This document shows positions 12,513 through 24,338 of a stretch of DNA of 64,000 nt, in pieces (position 1 is the first letter of the stretch; every line of letters starts with the position of its first letter). A program made the position numbers and the translations under genes. The stretch covers positions 1,529,478 through 1,593,477 of the forward strand of contig MU001500.1 of assembly GCA_010093485.1 (NCBI GenBank), read 5' to 3'. Origin of the DNA: Karstenula rhodostoma CBS 690.94 (taxonomy: Eukaryota; Ascomycota; Dothideomycetes; Pleosporales; Didymosphaeriaceae). The notes under the pieces were generated by a model that was not told where the DNA came from, did no database searches, and saw only the letters and a program-made list of their open reading frames with translations.

Positions 12513-14813
12513 ATGGACCGACGAAACAGCGACGAGGGCAAGCCGCCGCACCCGCCCCCCAACCCCGATGTTTTCGACGACGAGAACGCGCTGGACCCCG
12601 ATGAGGACGACTTCATGCCGTCCGTGTCGGATGGCTTCCGCCCCGCGAACGCGAACACGAACGAGAGCCGCCACCACCCGTTCCAGGATGAGATCGAGCC
12701 GCTCGAGCCGCTGCGGTCGCACATGGCACAGACAAAGCCCACCGAAGGGACCGACCTCAGGAGGATGGCGACGCGCAACAGCATAGCAAAGGTGCCGCTG
12801 GACACGACTTTGCAGAGCGATTCGCAACGTGGCGCGCATCAACGAGGGCCCACGCAGGCGACGCCCTTGCAGCACCGCGCATCCGTCAGCTCAACCGCCT
12901 CCTTCGCTACCACGGCCAATTCAGACGGCCCGTTCAGCTCTGGCCCGAGCCATCCGTACGGCATGTACCCACAGAACACCATGATGCGAAACGCGAGCAT
13001 ATCTACCACATCCACACAGCAGCAAGCACCCGCGACACCACAATTATCAACAGGGCCCAGCCATCCATACGGAATGTACGCGCAGAACGTTGTCGAGGAC
13101 GAGCCGCCTGTCCCCGCGGCGCAGACGGCCATACCTGTTGGCTTCCCGGGCATCAATACTGGCTTCCACAGACAAATAGGACCAGATGGCGAAGAGCAGG
13201 ACATTGTGGGGCCATTTGGGCATACGGAGCAGCTGCCCCCATACTCACGGTACCCGGAGGAAGGCCCCACCAAGGCCTCTATGGCGGCGGAAGCAAGCGC
13301 CACTTCGCTTGAGGCGAGGCCGAATTCCTTGGCTGGGTCCAACGACACACTGTTGATAGATGCGGGACCGCCCGCACCTCCGTCACCCGTATCCCCTGTC
13401 TCGCCCTTGGCTCCCATCGCACCTGCTTTCCTGCCACAACAGCGTCCTGAGACTCAAACAGGCAACGTGGCTCCGCGAGCCGCAACTACATCTGAATCGG
13501 CCTCATTGTTGACAACGACAACGGACGACGGTGTTGTTGCGGAGAAGGCGGAACCCGAACCGAGCATCAGGAGGGAGAGCTGGCGTAGAAAGCGGCTTTG
13601 GGGTAAAGTACCTATCACTGTGGCCCTTTGCTTGCTCATAATGTTGCTTATATTCGCTGTCGTGCTCGGCGCCGCGATCGGCACCTTCTTGGCCAAGAAC
13701 AGGAACAAGCCTAAACCGGACAAAGATCATTCTAGCCACGATAAACCGTAAGTAGACCAGCAGCTCAGGTAGATTTCAGCTAACCGGACCAGGGAACTGG
13801 CAGTCACTGGCAATACCCTCTTCGGAGCGACTCCGATTGCAACACCAAGTTCACTCCCTGGTTTGCCTACGGGTCAATTCTCGCTTCCCCTGGGTTATGC
13901 TCAAGAAAGTAGTCCCGGTTGTCTTCTTCTAGGCAACCAATATTCGGCTTGGTCCTGCAAAATGTCTTTTGCTCCCCTTCAAGTCCTCGTTAACTCCACA
14001 ACGGATAGCTACCAGGTATCTTTGCAAACATGGGTTGCCCCAGACGGGAGCATTCAATACGGACTCCAGCCTCCTGTGGTGCCTCCATCCACTTTGCAGC
14101 TTGTTAGTGATCTCGATTACAGAGGTTACGGGCCTGCATGGCATTTCTCAGGGCGGTACGACAAGGTGGTTGTCCTTCAGCCTGATGAGTTTGCTGCTGG
14201 CGCCAACATTCGAAAGCGGGATGACGATCCTGATAAGCCGTCTTTCCGTCACCGCTTTCAAGTCATGCCTGGCGACAACCCTTGGTACTGCATCTGGAAC
14301 TCCACGTACATCGAGGGCTATATATACGTCACAGACAACTCCACAGCTGCCTCTATGACCAACTTGCCCACCCCAAACCCCTCCGACCCTTTCAATGGAA
14401 TGATGACCCCAACAGCCACGGTAGCAGTGTCCTTCCTCGAAACCTCATTACCGTCCACCACACCGCCGCCTACAAAGAGAACTCCACAGCAACCCGACAA
14501 TGGATCGAACTTCCGCTTCCCATTCCCCTATCCTCGCATTGTCAAGATAGAAGAGCGACGTCTTCCTGGCGCACCGCAGCCCTATTGTCAAAAGATGCAA
14601 TTGCTCGACAACGGACGAATCACCCCAGCATCTGGCAGCAACGGCGGCAACGTCATCGTTTGGCTCCAAGAGTCCGATCCGGCAATAAGAGAGTTTTCTG
14701 GAGCTCTTTCAAGTCCACCCTCGTCATCAACCGAGAATACGAAGGCACGGAGGCAGCAAGGGAGGAGGTCGGATCCGTCGGACGCTTGCCACTGCCAGTG
14801 GATGTTTCAGTAA
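12513..14813 (+). CDS. Single-pass membrane protein, DUF7820-like
   Basis: The model has two exons, 12513-13747 and 13793-14813, joined by an intron that starts GTAAGT and ends CCAG after a CTAAC branch. The product is 751 residues. The first 365 residues are hydrophilic and rich in proline, serine and acidic residues. They contain a repeated 'SHPYGMY.QN' phrase at about 12945-12985 and 13050-13090. A strong membrane segment lies at about residues 366-392 ('VALCLLIMLLIFAVVLGAAIG'), followed by a lysine-rich stretch. The C-terminal 340 residues contain conserved-looking cysteines and tryptophans ('PWYCIWN', 'CKMSFAPLQV') and end in a serine-rich tail. The layout fits a type II plasma-membrane protein with an outer C-terminal domain, as in the fungal DUF7820 proteins. 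That family name is from memory and no function is known to me. Confidence 0.75.
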
Positions 14814-16802
14814 AATCTGTTTCGAGTCTTGAATTTCAACGAGCGAGCGACGCATTTGCATTCCAGCATTTTAGGGCAAGGTCATTCACGATACCATGGG
14901 ACGGCAGGGCCTGATCTTTACGAAAGCTACACGGTGTTTACGGAGTTTTGTTTCTGGGTTCGATCTGGCGTCATCTATGTTGGCCATTTCCTTTGCATAC
15001 ATGTGGTGCCTCTTTGTAGGCTTCCCTCGCGAGGTTTTCTGTAGCGGTTTCTGCGCAACCATCTACGCATGCTATTCAGCGGCGCGGCGTCTTTTTGTCT
15101 TCTTTGTGTGTAATGTTTTGGGTACGTAAGATTTTGGGTATTGGGAGTGGAGCAATTGGTGTTGGGTACGATGACGATAGGCGGCGAATGGGAATAGGAA
15201 GGCCTGATTTGGTCAAGGGAGAGAAGGAGGATCCTGAAGAACGGGAAATACGATAGTTGGACTGGGACTGGACGCATATATGGCTCTGCTGAGCCGCTGT
15301 CTCGTAGTGTAACAACATAAGTTGATTAAGATTTTACGCTTGTGGGTTTGGTCGTGTGAGTGCACGTAGGGAGAAGGGCATGACCGGGTGTGAGGGAGCA
15401 TTAGTTTCCCAATTTTTACCGGCGCAGAAGACGCGGTCTGGCCTGGCCTGGCTGACTTGGGTCGAGTTAATTGCCTACGTACAATACAGATAGATGGCTC
15501 GTTCAAGTAAACGAAAGGGAATGACATTCCCCCCCCCCCCCCGGGACGAAATTATCGAACTAGTTTTTTTTTTTTCTCTCAAGTGGGGTACATGTCACAA
15601 GAGATGCGCCTTCGTGTCGTGGATGGAAAGGCGCTTTCTGCTTCGATGCCAACTCTCTCTCCCTCCCTGGGATGTCGTGTTTGCTCTTCTCTGTAATTCA
15701 AGCTAGCGCTTCTACTTACTGTGAAAGGATGGCGCTTTTTGCTGTGTTGGAGTTTTATGCGTTTGGTATGGGAAGTGGACTATTCAGCGGATAAGCATAT
15801 GAGATGGCCTGGTTTTTCTTTAGTGTTGCAGGTGCATGGGATGCACTGGACGTAGGGGGTGGGGTGACAGGGAAGGCGGCTGGTTTATGGAATCCTTCCT
15901 CGATCTCGGTGGAGTGGCGCATGTACAGGGTGTTGTAGACGTGCGTCATGGGGAAGTGGACTTTGTGGGTGTTTGGTGTGGTGGGTGGGAGTTCTGGGAG
16001 TGGCGTGTTTGGTGTGGGGATGCGTTGTGGTTGGAGTTGCTGGGGGGAAGGGGGAAGAACATCTAAGTGATATATTGGTGGGTGAGGGCGAATAGATGAC
16101 GGTGGTGTCTTCTGTGCGGTGTAATTTTGCTGCGAGCGGGCGGATGAATATGTGAATTGCGTAGAGAGTGTGGGTCTAGGACTGTGATTTAGTACAAGGG
16201 CTGTGTAGAGATGGCGTTATTGTGTGGTGCTGTCATGTACACGTGCATGCATAGGGTGCGTGGCTGTGGAGTAGTTACTGTGGTTCAGGATTTATATAGT
16301 ATAGCGCTCTTCTTGTACGCCTGTATATATTGGACACTGGTTCTGGTTTCTTGAGATGGGTGCTTGTTGGAATGGATTGCCACCACGCTTCCGCGCACGG
16401 CATCTTACATCTTAAGGACGCAATCTATTCGAAGAAATCTTGATTTTAAATTTTAAGAATGCTTGATTATAGCTAGCCGTGTCTAATGTACACGATAGAT
16501 ACCCCTGCACCTTCTTGTCCCCCCTACTTCATTGAGCCACCCTACCTCATAGTGAATCTCTACAATATAGATACCCCGACACGCCTGCCCGAATGCTCCT
16601 ATCTTCACCCTCGTTGGTGCTAACTCAACTAATCCAATCTTGTTCTTGACGGTGTAGTCCCATGCCCCTCGAATTCCTGTACTGCGTGTTGCTGCGGCTT
16701 GCAACAGCGCGCGAACGACCACAACTGACAGGCAATCCAAATAGGAAGTCGAACCTGGCCGGCCTATTCCCCGATCATGCCGAAAGGTACCGTCCGCATC
16801 AA
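14814..16802. other. Intergenic region with low-complexity tracts
   Basis: This 2-kb stretch lies between two convergent genes. It contains a run of 14 C near 15530-15543, a run of T near 15565-15577 and a G/T-rich stretch at about 15840-16060. AT-rich sequence occurs near 16440. No open frame here carries a recognisable motif. Confidence 0.5.
15530..15577. repeat. Homopolymer pair poly-C and poly-T
   Basis: A run of about 14 C is followed some 20 bases later by a run of about 13 T. Such tracts are prone to length variation and to sequencing error. Confidence 0.7.
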
Positions 16803-18369
16803 TCAGTCCTGAGGCATGTATGACCATAGATAAAATTCCGGAGAATCCTCATCGTCCTCTCCAGGCTCACAGGATAGCGAGGAGACTACGAGATCATCCT
16901 TGAGCAGCCCAATCTGGTGCTGCACTCCCCCGAAGTGCCACCATTCTGCCGAACCCTCGTATTTAAGGGGCGATGCTACAATTTCGAAGTCGTGAGGGCG
17001 GGCCCACATTATGCTGGTCCGTGTGATTGTCCGCTCCGGGTGAGGTCGATAGGTTTTGACGTCTCCGAGCGTCCTGAAGTACAAGCGTTTTCCCTCCTGG
17101 GCGATCTGACGGCATTTGAAAGTCGATAGTTTAGTTTGTAGACTCTGCATGGATCCCAAAACATCTGCGAAGGTCGTTTCCCCCGTTATGCGTAGTGAGT
17201 CGAGCGAGAGCGATTGCAGCTTGGTATGGTTGTCCAGGAATGTTTGCAGGTCTTTGCCGCTGCACTGCATGTAGAAGAAACTGAGGTGCTCCAGGCGAGG
17301 TAGTTTCACGTACGCTGCGATGCTCGAAAACACCTTGGCGGTATCCTCCCAGTTGTCTCGGAATTTCAACTCGAGCTTGCGTAGCTGCGAGCTGTTCGAG
17401 ATGAAGTTTGCCGTAAACCTGTACCAGTACTTGAGCTCTATATAGTGGTTAGTTTTCTGGAAAAGAACTTGATACAGAAATGCCACTTCGGTAAACAATT
17501 GGTATGGAGGCACCTGACTTACGTTCAACAGTCTGGTCTCGGGTTTCGAGAAAAAACGAGAGTTCAGACAACTGGGAGAAACATGTCATTGTGTCCCTCG
17601 GCATATTGAGTGCCCGTATGGAGATAGGTTCTATATTCGTCGGACGAGAATCGGGATTGTGCATTTCCAAAACACGCAGTTTGATTCCTGCATGATCAAG
17701 GGCAGCGGTGAGAATGGCGAACATGTGTGTTGACGTTCTTGGCTCGAGTAAACCCAATCTGTCACGTAGAGGGGGCCTGGCATCAACTCTTGACAGCCAT
17801 ATATCCACTTGGTTAAGATTCGGCAGCCGCGTGAAAGCCGAGCCCAGGGCGAGAGTATCAGCGCCAGATCTTCCAAGGAAGTCATCCTTTTCTAGCTCAA
17901 GTCGGGCACGCCGAATACGAGCCTCACTAAGATAGTCACTTGCACTAACATCCGTCTCTAGATGCTTCCTACGCTGTTGTTTCAGATAGACGTGCCTTAC
18001 ATTGCGGGCCAATTCCGGAGTCTGGCTTATCCCTGCCAGTCTTTGTAGGCCACGCCAACCCATATCGATGCTGCAGCATCCGAAGAAAACCTTGGCAAAA
18101 GAATCATAAGTCTTTTGGTTGATTGCTCTGCTAGTAAGACGAAATGCCGACATGTCTTCAGTCTCGGGGAAAGGGTTATCCGGATCGTCCGGTTCGACAA
18201 GGAAGTCACAGATCATGTTCATCAACTCAACTGGAAGGTCTGATAGTTTGGGCCCACTCTTGCGGTTTTCGGAACACCATTTAGTCGCATCGTAGTGTCG
18301 AGTCTTAATTCGGAATCTTGGACCGGGGGAGGCCATGCTGTTTCGCAGTACGCTAGACTCAGAAGGCAA
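16803..18369 (-). CDS. F-box domain protein
   Basis: Two exons, 18369-17523 and 17437-16803, are joined by an 85-base intron (GTAAGT...TATAG) and encode 493 residues. An F-box-like segment lies at about residues 40-85, beginning 'LSDLPVELMNMICDFL' and followed by 'AFRLTSRAIN', the usual substrate-adaptor motif that binds Skp1 in SCF ubiquitin ligases. The rest is a leucine-rich, repeat-like region ('LEHLSFFYMQCSGKDL', 'LQSLSLDSLRITGE') that could be the substrate-binding part. This architecture is very common among lineage-specific fungal F-box proteins, so the target is unknown. A second in-frame ATG at residue 12 could be the true start. Confidence 0.8.
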
Positions 18370-19484
18370 AGTCAGTCGGAGACGATTGTGAAGAGGCTCT
18401 TAGGATGAATACTGACAAGATTTTGTACCTGGAATATTTGTGACCACGTTTTTGTTATTTAACGGGAGATACGTACTGGCAGCTCCGTAAGCAATAACCC
18501 GCACCAGCTACAGTATGGTCCACAACGCTTGCAGGTGTCGTGGGAAAAGCCGGGCACGATAAGCGGACAGGTGCAGCCGTGAGGTTGAGGGGCACCTGCC
18601 AAGGCGCTATAACAGCACGTGATATATCGCTTGCGGGGGAAAGCAGGTCTCTCACGGGAAGGTGAACACCGGCGATACAGTATTAGGTTAAGATTACCAA
18701 CGTGTGTAGTAAGCTGAGTTACCCTGGGATTAACTATTCTATATCTGACTAGCAAAGGTATTCGCTTACATCTGGTCTTTATCTTCCCATGAGCTAACCT
18801 TATTCATCCACTCAGAACGCTTCCTTTTGTATCACTTTTGGACGGCAGTCCATGTCCATATTTGTCTATCACTTTACGGGATACTACTTTGTAGTTTGAG
18901 TCAACAATCAGAAAACCATCTTCCCATGAGAGGCAGGTGCAGGCCGAGCGAAACAGTTACAACATATCATTGCAAAAGCCAGTACCCGGTAGCCAGTTCT
19001 CAGTTATCTTATAAGTCTACAAAGATACCACTGCATTATTATTATCCATGCATCACATCTCACAAACGCCCAGCCGCAACATCACTATACCACGCCAACA
19101 CCCCACAAAAAAACCTGACTACTTCTTCTCAAGTTGCACGACGCGAAATGCTCCCCAGCCACCAAAAACCATCAACACCTCCCAAGCGGATACCTAGACG
19201 TCTGGATAACCGACCTCACGCACCATCCACAAGACCCTGGGAAATGATTATGCGGGACGGGAAGAGTGCAAAAGTCCAACTTAAAAATTGATGAACAGAA
19301 CAAAACAGAATCCATACAATGCAAATAGAACCCAATTCAAATCAGCTAGCTAGATATAGTATAACCCTCCTGAGCAATCACCACCACGACCAACCCCCAC
19401 CCCACCCACCATGCACGCTAACGTCAAAAACTCCTTTGACCTCCCAACCCTACCCTACCCCTTCCCACCCCAAGTCTCCGATCC
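18370..19484. other. Intergenic region
   Basis: This 1.1-kb stretch lies upstream of the F-box gene and downstream of AIM21. It is A/C-rich towards 19100-19450. I see no gene, RNA or repeat that I can support. Confidence 0.5.
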
Positions 19485-22400
19485 TCAGATCGCCTGTTCC
19501 GCCTTCACCTCCCCAGCATCCCCACCCGCCAACTTCTCCCTCGTCTCCTCCTCAATCTCCCTCTGCAACTCTCGCTGCTCCTCGACCGACACCCCACCAG
19601 GCACCTTCGCCTCAACCACCGGCTCCGCATCGGCAGGATCAACAGTCACACGATCCGTCCGCTCCACCGTCTGCCCCTCAACAGGCGCATTCGACGCTTC
19701 AACCTCAGGTTCCGCGACAGCAGCAGCGCTGGGCTCCGCGTCCTTGACGGCAGCGGGCTCGAGGGAGGCTTCGCCCGGCTCGACGTGCTCTTCCTTCTCC
19801 AGGATATCCTCCGTGTCCTTGAAGTCCTCGGTGCCGGGTGGAGCCAGCGTATCCGATGCGGACGAGGTGGCTGAGGGAGTGGCAGTCGGTTTGAGCGCGT
19901 TGTGCAGTTTGGCGCTGAGCTCGGCGGCGGGGACCTCGACCGCGCCGCTGTCGCCGATCTGCCAGAGCGTGCTCACGACGCCGACGGAGAGGGATTGCGG
20001 GGGAACGGCAACCTCGGCGGTAACCGTCGCCGCTGGGGTGGGCGACTTGGTAGGTTTCCGCCTCTGCGGGCCCTTGGCGCGGCCCTTGCGGGCATCCTCC
20101 AGGGGCTTGGGCGGTTCTTCTTCCTTCTCGGGTTCTGGCTCTTTGACCTTTGGTGGGCCAAGGCCGAGTTTGCTGTTCAGGTCTTTCAGGAAGCCGGCTT
20201 GGAGGGCAGCGATCTTTGATCCGGCGGGGCGGGCAGGTACCGGAGGCTTGGCCTTTGGCTGGGCTTCTGTGCCCACGTTGCCATTGTCGTCGGGGAAGGC
20301 TCCTACGGTAGGTACCTTGTCTGACGACTTGGTCAGTGGCTTGTTAGGGCGTGCAGGGACCTGAGGCTTGGGCCGCTCTGGGAGGACGGGTGCCTTCTTG
20401 TCGACTGGCGAGGCTTCCTTCGCAGCCTGCGGACGAGCGGGAATGTTGGGCCTAGCTGGGATGCTCGGCTTCTCGGAAACAGGAGAATCATCTGCATACT
20501 CATTTGTCTCGGGTGTTTGAGGGGTGCTGACGGTGGTTTCCAGGTGGAAGTGCTCGGGAGTGTCTTCCCAGATGTCCTGGCTAGGGAAGCGCTGCACACC
20601 GGGGCGACCGGAGTCAGATGCGTTCTTCAGATGCTTGTTGGCAAACTTCTTCGTGTGCTCGGGCAAGAACGACTGCTGATCCTCTTTGGTGATGTGCTCT
20701 TTACGCGCTTGCTCAGTCTGCGGGTTCTCGAAAACCTGGCTAGCGTCCGGCTCGGCTCCTGCGGTTTTAGGTTCCTCAGGGTCTTGAGCAGTATCCACAG
20801 TGGTCTCGAGCTGAAGACTGCTTGGGGCATCTTCCCATACGTCTTGGCTAGGGAACTGGTGACGAGCAAGGTCGGGACGCTTCTTAATCTTGTCGACAGG
20901 GGTCTTGGCCTTCTTCGGAGCATCGTCGTCCTCTGGGAAGAGAGGCTCGTACTCCTTCATCGAATCAAGAGGTATTCCGCTCCGGTCGAACTGCGGCGAA
21001 GCGATGATTCGCGCTGGGTTGGCATGGTTGCTGTTTCTACTAGAACTCCTGCTATGAGGGCGACTGTGTGTGCGTTGTTTGGTGATGTAGGACGGAGTAG
21101 CATCGTCGTTCACAGTGTACTCGCCACTGCCACGACGCTCCAACTCAGGAGGGATTGCGGGTTGCCTCCACCCCGATTCAGGGTCTTTCTTGATCTCGTC
21201 AGACGCTAGAATGGGAGTGCCATAGCCGCGTTCTGAAACCCAGCCACTCTTTTCGTCTGTGTTTCCGCCCTTTCGGCCCAGATCGTGCGTGGGCGGGTCA
21301 TATCCGCCGCCATGAATCTTGCTCTCACGACGGTGCGGAGGATCGATATGGATGACGTCCTCCTCGGCTTCATTTTCATGCGTCTTCTGCTTGCTGAGGA
21401 CATCGGTGGGGAAGTTCGCCTGGCGCAGAGGGGATTCGGCAACGGGTGCTCCTCCTTTCTCACTTATGGAAGCTGGACGACCAGACGACCTGGGCCTCGG
21501 AGAAGCCATGCGCGAGGCATATTCCTCGCTGGCCAGGAAACCAATATGCTCGTCAGGAGTGCTGACCGCTTCTCTGGAAGTGCCTGTGGTTTGTATCAGT
21601 ATATCAGCTACAAGCGATTGTTGAGGGATGAGTTGCGTACCCAAACCGTAGCCCTCCACACTGGCATTGCGCACCAGCTTGTCGAGCTTCTCCCCTCCCC
21701 AGTGGTAATCCTTCCTGTTCTCTTGGATATGCGGACCATACTCGCCGGCTTTCTCGCGCTTCAAGTCCTCGGGATGCCTTTTGTACCAATTCTGCTCGAA
21801 CTCGTCGTTGGCGATCTTGCCGTGGCCGTGCAGACCGTAGCTTCCAGGAGGTCCGTGGAAGATCTCACGGCCGCTCTTGGTCCTACTGTGATGGCGGGGC
21901 TTGTCTCCCTTGTTGAAGAAGCCTACGCCCGTCGGCACCGCCGTCTCATACGGCGAAGGAGTGGGCGCCTGCACGTCTCCCGCGTTCGGGTACATGGGCA
22001 CCTGGACACCAATCTCAGGAATGCCATGTTCTTCCTCCTCCCTGTATATGGAGCTTGGACGCGAGGAGACGGAGCGACTGGAGTCGCCCGAAGGCTTTCC
22101 TTCCGGGGCCAGCGACTTGCCAAAGCCAGCAGCCGCAGCTTGATCTGAATCGGTGCGCGTCACCGTCTGGATTCTGGTCTTCGCGGACGAGGCTGGGAGG
22201 GAGGCCTTGGGCGCATGGAGGGGCAGGTCGCCCGCTACCTGCTTTGTCTGTTCGGGCGATTCGCCGTTCTGGCTCTGGTTGGTGAGCGTCTTGGAGAGGT
22301 CGTCGAAGCTCGCGTATTCGGACCCTTCCTGGCCGAGCGAAGGCAGACTGACGCTGGGTGGGCGGGACGGCAGCTCGGCACTGAGTTGCGAGTCCTTGTG

Positions 22401-22592
22401 AGGCGGTCCGGTGTGTAGGAACGACGGGTCGTTTAGTGGAGATCGAGCGAAGGCGTCCCGGCCGGGAGAGACGGAGCGGTCGACGCTGCGCTTCGGACGC
22501 GGGGGGATCTTGGGCACGTCCATAAGGGCTGAGTTGGGCGCCGAGTTCTGGGCCCGCGTTGGACGGGGTGGTATTTGCGGTGGAGCGCTCAT
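19485..22592 (-). CDS. AIM21: AIM21-like actin-patch regulator
   Basis: A long open frame of up to 1035 codons encodes a mostly disordered protein full of PxxP and 'IPARP' proline motifs, which are ligands for SH3 domains. Near residues 785-810 is a conserved block, 'GSKIAALQAGFLKDLNSKLG', characteristic of Aim21 proteins. In yeast these act with Tda2 at cortical actin patches to regulate barbed-end assembly through capping protein. Two related segments, 'FPSQDVWEDAP...LETTV' (about residue 576) and 'FPSQDIWEDTP...LETTV' (about residue 666), are internal repeats. A probable 57-base intron at 21584-21640 (GTACGC...CACAG) keeps the frame, so the real product is probably 19 residues shorter. The C-terminus is rich in A, E and P. 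The start ATG at 22592 gives 'MSAPPQIPPRP', typical of the family. Confidence 0.8.
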   Translation of the reverse strand: MSAPPQIPPRPTRAQNSAPNSALMDVPKIPPRPKRSVDRSVSPGRDAFARSPLNDPSFLHTGPPHKDSQLSAELPSRPPSVSLPSLGQEGSEYASFDDLSKTLTNQSQNGESPEQTKQVAGDLPLHAPKASLPASSAKTRIQTVTRTDSDQAAAAGFGKSLAPEGKPSGDSSRSVSSRPSSIYREEEEHGIPEIGVQVPMYPNAGDVQAPTPSPYETAVPTGVGFFNKGDKPRHHSRTKSGREIFHGPPGSYGLHGHGKIANDEFEQNWYKRHPEDLKREKAGEYGPHIQENRKDYHWGGEKLDKLVRNASVEGYGLGTQLIPQQSLVADILIQTTGTSREAVSTPDEHIGFLASEEYASRMASPRPRSSGRPASISEKGGAPVAESPLRQANFPTDVLSKQKTHENEAEEDVIHIDPPHRRESKIHGGGYDPPTHDLGRKGGNTDEKSGWVSERGYGTPILASDEIKKDPESGWRQPAIPPELERRGSGEYTVNDDATPSYITKQRTHSRPHSRSSSRNSNHANPARIIASPQFDRSGIPLDSMKEYEPLFPEDDDAPKKAKTPVDKIKKRPDLARHQFPSQDVWEDAPSSLQLETTVDTAQDPEEPKTAGAEPDASQVFENPQTEQARKEHITKEDQQSFLPEHTKKFANKHLKNASDSGRPGVQRFPSQDIWEDTPEHFHLETTVSTPQTPETNEYADDSPVSEKPSIPARPNIPARPQAAKEASPVDKKAPVLPERPKPQVPARPNKPLTKSSDKVPTVGAFPDDNGNVGTEAQPKAKPPVPARPAGSKIAALQAGFLKDLNSKLGLGPPKVKEPEPEKEEEPPKPLEDARKGRAKGPQRRKPTKSPTPAATVTAEVAVPPQSLSVGVVSTLWQIGDSGAVEVPAAELSAKLHNALKPTATPSATSSASDTLAPPGTEDFKDTEDILEKEEHVEPGEASLEPAAVKDAEPSAAAVAEPEVEASNAPVEGQTVERTDRVTVDPADAEPVVEAKVPGGVSVEEQRELQREIEEETREKLAGGDAGEVKAEQAI

Positions 22593-24338
22593 TGTGTGTG
22601 TGGATGGGATGTGAGGTAAAGTGTGGTGTGGTGTGGTGTGGTGCGGTAGTCAGAATGTGGTCGAGCTGCTGCCAACCAGTGTCAGTGAGCGCTGCAGGTC
22701 CAATGCATGAAAAGCAGCTTGCGAGATAAGCACGTAGCCGTCGAATCGGCGCCAGGAAGCTCTGGAACCAGAAGCTCAACGCCTGTGCCCAGACTTCGGC
22801 ACTGAAGATGCGACCAGCACGAGGGCAGCCAATGAGGGCACTGCAGTTGAAGCAGCTTGACGTCGCGTCTCAGACAAGGCCTTGGGATCAGGGACTCACT
22901 TTAGATTGCGCAATTGGGCGCTATGGTGGTCTGGCAACGAGCAATGGAGCTTCAGATTGGGAGGGATCGAGAAAAAGACGCAAGCTGGGGGGCCCCGATG
23001 AAGCGATCGTGAGCTTAAGTACGGGCATGCGGGCGACCCGCCAATGATGCAACCTCCACGCCCGGGCGTTTGAACGTGCACCGCACCACACACGCAGAAA
23101 GCAGAAAGCGAGGCCTTTGCAAAACAAGGCATGACCCCGCTACCCCAGTCTTTCACCAGCACACAATGCGACGGGACTGTCTGCATGGGCGATGGCGATG
23201 GCGATTGATACGCGCGCCAATCCCGCGTCTGGTGTTAGGCAGCGCAGTATTCACCCCTCCAGCTTGTCTCCACTGCAGACAGCTAAAGGTATGCCAAGCA
23301 TCATGTTGCGAAAAGATGCAGACAGCCGGTCTCTGCATGCATCACCTATGGTTTATGACAGCCCGAGTGTCTTCAGTACCAGTCGTAGTCTTCAGGCTGG
23401 GGCATTTCCCTGCATCGCATCGCCGCAACCGATGAGCAGTTTCTGCGCGCCCACGCTGAACGACGGTCCTGACCACTGACGCCACTTTGCTAGCGTTTCC
23501 CCGCGCAACATCACCTGGTAACCAAGCCACCATCTGGGCACCCCCGTTCCTGGGCCAATTCTAGCCCTTCACCCTTCGTTAACCCTCGCTTTTGCTTTTC
23601 CCTGCTGCAGCTGACATGTCGGAGCAACCATCTTTGTGCCAACCGTCCGACAGCATGCCTTTAAGCCGGTTGAGCCTTGACGTGAAATGAATCGAAACAT
23701 GACCAAAAAGCCGCTGATCTATCACATGAGCATTGACTTCACATGTACTCAAAACTCTTCCTCTACCTTGACATGCAATGCAATGCACGTTGCAAAGAGA
23801 GAACGTGAGCAAAGCTGGTCGACTGCCATCGTAGGTCTAGAGCCCGAAGATCGTCCATTGTTTGTTTTCGTCATGCCATCATGTGGAGCCGTGTGCATGC
23901 AATTACGTAGCCGCCTTCTCCACACCAACATGACATCGTTTAGCATTACCGGGTGACAAGCGAATGGCTGATGTGGTTGCTGGCCAACACAGTATCACAT
24001 ACAGACGTTTGCCCTCGTTGAGTACGCGTGGCCATTGAATGCATCAATAGCTGTGCTTGAATATGATAAGTCGACCAACACCGTCCTTCCGAGCAATCCC
24101 GCCATGACAACGCCGATTGATGGTACGAGAAATTTGGACATGGTGACTCCCAGAGATATCCTACCGACCTTCAAATATGGAACATGGAGTCGCCTGAAAA
24201 TACTGCCACCCAGTGGTGTTGCGACTGCCTTCTACTCGCTCGTGAGACCTCTTGTTAGCTTTCACTTCCCAGTCCGTTCTTTCCTCTCTCCCTTTGCGCT
24301 TCGTCACCTCTCGTATGCACTCCACATGTCGGTGTCCC
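22593..24338. other. Intergenic region with pentanucleotide repeat
   Basis: This 1.7-kb stretch lies between TVP18 (3' end) and AIM21 (5' end). A GTGTG pentanucleotide repeated about four times lies at 22621-22645, just before the AIM21 start. Short open frames here are unsupported. The AIM21 promoter must lie in the left part adjoining 22593. Confidence 0.5.
22621..22645. repeat. (GTGTG)n microsatellite
   Basis: About four to five copies of a GTGTG/GTGCG pentamer lie in the AIM21 5' region. Confidence 0.7.

Noticed and set aside
14957..14985. B-box-like GGGTTCGATC suggesting a tRNA
   Set aside because: Flanking bases cannot form a T stem and there is no A box or acceptor pairing.
19411..20364. 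Plus-strand open frame of 317 codons
   Set aside because: It is the antisense shadow of the serine/alanine/proline-rich AIM21 C-terminus.
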